Source of the DNA: an uncultured Shewanella sp.
Lineage (GTDB): Bacteria; Pseudomonadota; Gammaproteobacteria; Enterobacterales; Shewanellaceae
Reading direction: 5' to 3'
Length of the DNA stretch: 64,000 nt
Assembly (NCBI GenBank): GCA_947503555.1
Contig: CANNEE010000001.1
Span: forward strand, 124,001 to 188,000
A program made the translations under genes and the position numbers. Below the pieces are notes generated by a model. The model was not told where the DNA came from, made no database searches, and saw only the letters and a list, made by a program, of their open reading frames with translations. Within the stretch, counting starts at the first letter, position 1. The number at the start of each line of letters is the position of its first letter. Positions 60,711 to 64,000 of this stretch are shown here, one piece after another.

Positions 60711-60794
60711 CTAGGGGCTGTTGATCTTTCAGGGTTGCTTTTGCAGCTATTCACAGGGCGCTTAAACAAGGCAGTAAAAATCCACAGCCTCTAG
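60711..60794. repeat. 84-bp hairpin element with imperfect inverted ends
   Basis: The ends CTAGGGGCTGTTGAT and ATCCACAGCCTCTAG are inverted copies matching at 13 of 15 positions. The element fills the gap after the CNNM gene. Size and structure suit a small dispersed repeat (REP or MITE-like), but only one copy is in this window. Confidence 0.5.
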
Positions 60795-60890
60795 GAAAAA
60801 TGAGTTATCTAAGAGTCATAGCTTCATAAAAGTATCATATCAATCTGGCAGCTTTCTCGTTATACTTCGCCTCCGTAGTAAGAGGATGCC

Positions 60891-62633
60891 ATGAAATTAA
60901 GATATAAACTGACCTTAGCCCATATTAACGATACCCACTCCCATTTCGAACCTAGCCGTATTCACTTTAAAATTCAGCACAATACTAACCAAGTGGATCT
61001 GTACAGCCATTCAGGCGGTTATGCGAGAATCAAATATCAAGTCGATAAAGCTAGACAGCAAGCTCTTCTCTCAGAGCAGGAGTTTTTATTCTTACATGCA
61101 GGCGATAGCTTTCAGGGCACCTTGTATTACAGTGAATTTAAAGGCAGTGCCAACGCTCACTTGTTATCGCTAATGGCTCCCGATGCCATGGTACTAGGCA
61201 ATCATGAAATTGATGCGGGCAATGGCCCTGTCAAAGATTTTATTGAAGCCACTCATTTTCCCATTTTGGCGGGTAATATGGATCTCAGTCGAGAGCTGCC
61301 AGGAAAAGTGGCTCCATTAAATGGCCAACCAAGACTTTATGACTATGAGCCAAAAACAGCTACGGCTAAGCCATTAATCAAAACCTTTTACGACACTAAG
61401 CTGGCCATCATAGGTATTACTCTCGACCAGATGAAAGAGATAGCGAGGCCAGATCCCGATACTTACTATATCAATGCCATAGAAACCACTAGAAAAACGG
61501 TGCAACAGCTTAATGAACAGGGCATTAGACACATTATCGTGCTCAGCCATCTTGGCTTAGAGCAAGATAGACACCTAGCAGAAGCAGTCGATGGCATTAG
61601 CCTTATCGTAGGCGGACATACCCATACGCTACAGGGCGATTTAAGCGATCTTGGTATGGGACAACTCCCCTATGGTGAAACCATCAATAACACACCGATT
61701 TTCCATGCTGGTAAATATGCCGAAACCTTAGGTTTAGTCGAGCTAGAATTTGATGCTGATGGCAAGGTTAACACCTTTAATGGTGCTAACTATTTTATGT
61801 TAGATAAGCAGTTTATTTTTCCTGCAGAGGCTAAACCAAGTGCCTCTGATTATGATGAAATTCGAGCTAAATTGGCAAACCATCCCAATATCCTCTGGGA
61901 TGAAGAAGATGAGTCAATTAAACAGGCTATTGCCACTCAGTATCGCCCGCACATCGACTCACTAGAAAATCAGATACTTGGCTTTACGCCCAAAGATTTA
62001 GTGCATACGCGCTTACCTAGTAAGAATTTACCCCATGGCAGTGAGATCTCACCTTGGGTCAGTAAGGCCATGTTTAGAGAATCAAAACTACTCAAACCCA
62101 ATATTCAGTTTGCGCTCCATAACGCCGGCGGCGTACGTCAATCCTTAGAAAAAGGCAGTATCAGCGTCGCCGACGTAATTGGTAGAATCCTTCCTTTTGA
62201 GCTGCCTTTGGTCACTTATAAGATCCAAGGAAAATACCTCTATCAAGCACTGGAGTCTGCAATTAATTCTGCCACCAACAATGGCATCAAAGGCACAGGT
62301 GCAGGAAGCTTTCCCTATACCTATGGGCTTAAGTATTTCTATGATGGACGCAAGCCTTTAGGTCAGCGCCTGTTTAAGCTAGAAATGCTCGATGAATCAA
62401 GCACCAGCCCTTACTGGCGAGAAATAGTAATGGATGAATATTATATCGGTGTCTCGACAAGCTATACGGCTTCAGGAAAAGAAGGTTATCAGGCACTACT
62501 TGAGGCACAATGGCAACAACCAATAGATGGCCTATTGCTATCTGATGCCTTTATGAACTTTATTCGTAAACAAGAAACTATGGCTCTAGAACTAACACCA
62601 CAAGTGCACTATACAAGCCACAGGCAGCCTTAA
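60891..62633 (+). CDS. UshA-like metallophosphoesterase/5'-nucleotidase without signal peptide
   Basis: 580 residues. A calcineurin-type domain has metal-binding motifs LAHINDTHSHFEPSR (about 9-23), HAGDSFQGT, LGNHEIDAG and VGGHTHTLQ. A C-terminal 5'-nucleotidase domain includes LHNAGGVRQSLEKGSISVAD. Usual UshA-type enzymes are exported, but this protein begins directly with the first metal motif after MKLRYKLT. AGAGGATG upstream supports this start and there is no in-frame extension with a signal peptide. It therefore probably acts in the cytoplasm on nucleotides or related phosphoesters; the substrate is unknown. Confidence 0.88.
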   Translation: MKLRYKLTLAHINDTHSHFEPSRIHFKIQHNTNQVDLYSHSGGYARIKYQVDKARQQALLSEQEFLFLHAGDSFQGTLYYSEFKGSANAHLLSLMAPDAMVLGNHEIDAGNGPVKDFIEATHFPILAGNMDLSRELPGKVAPLNGQPRLYDYEPKTATAKPLIKTFYDTKLAIIGITLDQMKEIARPDPDTYYINAIETTRKTVQQLNEQGIRHIIVLSHLGLEQDRHLAEAVDGISLIVGGHTHTLQGDLSDLGMGQLPYGETINNTPIFHAGKYAETLGLVELEFDADGKVNTFNGANYFMLDKQFIFPAEAKPSASDYDEIRAKLANHPNILWDEEDESIKQAIATQYRPHIDSLENQILGFTPKDLVHTRLPSKNLPHGSEISPWVSKAMFRESKLLKPNIQFALHNAGGVRQSLEKGSISVADVIGRILPFELPLVTYKIQGKYLYQALESAINSATNNGIKGTGAGSFPYTYGLKYFYDGRKPLGQRLFKLEMLDESSTSPYWREIVMDEYYIGVSTSYTASGKEGYQALLEAQWQQPIDGLLLSDAFMNFIRKQETMALELTPQVHYTSHRQP

Positions 62634-63103
62634 TCTAATTGTTTCTCCATCTCATAACAGAGTAAGGTTTGCCCTCTTTTTTGCTGGTAAACCTTACCGC
62701 TAACCCTAAAACCTAAATGCTCAAATATAGGCCGAGACACTTTTGAGGCATGAGCGCTCAGTTTAGGATAACCTTGACAATAGGCCCACTGCTCTAGCTG
62801 TTGGAATAAAGCTTTACTTAAACTTCTGCCTTGGTATTGAGGTAAAATATATAGGTGCTCGATATAACCTCGCTCAGGATATCGAGTCACACAGTTGATA
62901 AACCCAACACATTGCTCACCTTGGATAACCACCCAACTCTGGGTTTGGGTTAATTGTCCTAGCCAATATCGTTTCGATCTCGGTGCTGCGGACCAAGCTT
63001 GCAACTGGGAAGGTGAATATAACTGTTTATCTATATTCATAATTGCATTGTGATAAATCCCAGCTATACATGCTGCATCCCTAGGCTGAAATCCACGGAT
63101 CAA
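62630..63103 (-). CDS. GNAT-family N-acetyltransferase
   Basis: 157 residues with the GNAT core: GFINCVTRYPERGYIEHLYI leading to LPQYQGRSLSKALFQQLEQW, where QGRS-L is the acetyl-CoA-binding Q/RxxGxG/A-type segment in a degenerate form. The substrate is unknown. Its stop overlaps the nucleotidase stop on the other strand by 4 bases. The start follows 38 bases after the terminator at 63137. Confidence 0.88.
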   Translation of the reverse strand: MIRGFQPRDAACIAGIYHNAIMNIDKQLYSPSQLQAWSAAPRSKRYWLGQLTQTQSWVVIQGEQCVGFINCVTRYPERGYIEHLYILPQYQGRSLSKALFQQLEQWAYCQGYPKLSAHASKVSRPIFEHLGFRVSGKVYQQKRGQTLLCYEMEKQLD

Positions 63104-63136
63104 TATAATGCTTCCCTATTCTCCAAACACAGAAAC

Positions 63137-63162
63137 GAAAAAGCCCTGACATTCAGGGCTTG
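63137..63162 (-). terminator. Intrinsic terminator of the nrfJ-like gene
   Basis: AAGCCCTGA pairs with TCAGGGCTT over a 3-base loop, followed on the minus strand by TTTTTCGTTTC. Confidence 0.88.
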
Positions 63163-63165
63163 TAT

Positions 63166-63238
63166 GATACCAATCTAACTAAATCTCTGTTCAATTCAGA
63201 ACCGCTGAGTGATCACATATTTAGTGCGATTGGTATAA
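63166..63238. repeat. 73-bp inverted-repeat element (GATACCAATC type)
   Basis: The left end TGATACCAATCTAACTAAAT (from 63165) and the right end ATTTAGTGCGATTGGTATAA are inverted copies matching at 17 of 20 positions. The element lies between the nrfJ-like stop and its terminator, so it would be transcribed in the 3' untranslated region. Ends of this form recall short dispersed elements in marine Gammaproteobacteria, but no second copy was seen in this window. Confidence 0.6.
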
Positions 63239-63250
63239 GTAGAAACCGAG

Positions 63251-63553
63251 TTACTTTTTCTCGATTTTACCAACAAACAGCAACTCATCAAAAGTGCGAT
63301 TCAGCGTCTTGCTGGTGAAATCATTCATCCACATCTGCTCCATCACCACGACTTTATCACCTTTAGTTACTTCAACTTGAGGACCTGCCGCCCAAAAGGT
63401 TTTGCCATCTTCTTTAATTTGAACATAAGTGTATCCACCACTATTCATGGTTTCTACCACTTCTCCTTCATGCATAACCCCTTGCGCCCATGCACTTGAT
63501 ACACCCAATGCCAATGTGGCCGCAGCAACTAGCTTCACTAACTTTGCAATCAT
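63251..63553 (-). CDS. NrfJ-like small periplasmic protein
   Basis: 100 residues with a clear signal peptide (AAATLALGVSSAWA). The mature domain of about 75 residues is a small beta-barrel type: GEVVETMNSGGYTYVQIKED, WAAGPQVEVTKGD and the conserved tail FTSKTLNRTFDELLFVG. It resembles proteins named NrfJ-related in Shewanella and relatives (from memory). No haem motif is present, so a link to nitrite reduction is only nominal. It is monocistronic, with AGGAATA before the ATG. Confidence 0.78.
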   Translation of the reverse strand: MIAKLVKLVAAATLALGVSSAWAQGVMHEGEVVETMNSGGYTYVQIKEDGKTFWAAGPQVEVTKGDKVVVMEQMWMNDFTSKTLNRTFDELLFVGKIEKK

Positions 63554-63709
63554 CTTATTATTCCTATCATTTATGATTATGAGCTAATGCTCATACACAC
63601 CTAACTTCTATTGATAATAGAGCACATTTAAACGGTTTGTCTGACAGACCTAGAAGGATTAAAGCACGGGAAATAGGGTAAGTCGTTAATACAAAGCTAG
63701 AAATATTAC

Positions 63710-63940
63710 TTAGATCTCACTCTTATCATCATCTCTTACCAGCGGCGCCAACATAGCTTCTAAACCATTAAGCTTCACTTCATAAATCAAAGCTAATTGC
63801 TCCCCCAATTTTCCCTCAGGAAAACCTTTACTATGAAACCAAACAAGATAAGGCTCTGGAAGGTGCAGTAATTTTCGACCTGCATATTTACCAAATGGCA
63901 TTTTTTGATTAACAGCAGCAATAAGCTGACTTTGATTCAT
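63710..63940 (-). CDS. DUF3820 family protein
   Basis: 76 residues from ATG 63940 (MNQSQLIAAVNQKMPFGKYA), which has GGAG 6 bases ahead; an in-frame ATG at 63952 contains that ribosome binding site within its own codons, so it is not the start. The core MPFGKYAGRKLLHLPEPYLV with WFHSKGFPEGKLGEQLALIY is the DUF3820 pattern. Members have no proven function. It is probably a small cytosolic nucleic-acid-binding-like protein, but nothing in the sequence proves that. Confidence 0.88.
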   Translation of the reverse strand: MNQSQLIAAVNQKMPFGKYAGRKLLHLPEPYLVWFHSKGFPEGKLGEQLALIYEVKLNGLEAMLAPLVRDDDKSEI

Positions 63941-64000
63941 ACCAAACTCCATAGCGATCTAGATCACATTTTTACAAACAAGCCAAATATCAATTTCGAC

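Overview
The window looks like a Shewanella chromosome (marine Gammaproteobacterium). It carries a polar-flagellum cluster in the Shewanella/Vibrio order, H-ring genes flgO, flgP and flgT, the conserved blocks der-bamB-yfgM-hisS-ispG-rodZ-pilW-rlmN and purL/mltF/tadA/guaA/guaB/xseA, and a cydABX operon. No species is assigned. There are no insertion sequences, phage genes or CRISPR arrays. The assignment rests on protein recognition and gene order, not on a database search.

Region 1 (1-25.6 kb) is flagellar and chemotaxis. Read on the minus strand it runs cheV, cheR, flgBCDE, flgFGHIJKL, two long near-duplicate flagellins, flaG, fliD, fliT-like, fliS, flrA, and the start of flrB, which is cut by the window edge. 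On the plus strand are flgA, flgMN and flgT, with flgOP divergent from flgT. The regulatory cascade can be read in the DNA. GG-N10-GC sigma-54 promoters precede flrB, flgB, flgF and flgT (and probably flgO). TAAA-N15-GCCG-type sigma-28 promoters precede the second flagellin and flgM. FlrA, the master sigma-54 activator, is encoded here; its gene ends in a terminator, and flrB restarts from its own sigma-54 promoter.

Region 2 (25.6-34.2 kb) holds a tRNA-Arg(CCU), two small conserved genes (DUF2947-like and chalcone-isomerase-like), a two-gene RND efflux operon behind a perfect 17-bp palindrome, a Cache-type chemoreceptor and a short unknown gene.

Region 3 (34.3-38.4 kb) is cydABX, the high-affinity cytochrome bd oxidase. 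It has a long AT-rich leader with an FNR/EtrA-type box and three perfect inverted repeats. Between cydA and purL is a 1.2-kb stretch without a conventional gene. In it, a good sigma-70 promoter and a strong ribosome binding site precede a 25-codon ORF for an amphipathic peptide. This is the best candidate for something undescribed in the window.

Region 4 (38.4-64 kb) is mostly housekeeping: purine synthesis (purL, guaB, guaA), tRNA editing (tadA), cell-wall turnover (mltF), DNA repair (xseA), ribosome assembly (der), outer-membrane assembly (bamB, yfgM), hisS, isoprenoids (ispG), cell shape (rodZ), type IV pili (pilW) and rRNA/tRNA methylation (rlmN). It ends with a CNNM/CBS membrane protein, a leaderless UshA-like phosphoesterase, a GNAT acetyltransferase, an NrfJ-like periplasmic protein and a DUF3820 protein. 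Two hairpin-forming intergenic elements (60711-60794 and 63166-63238) look like dispersed repeats.
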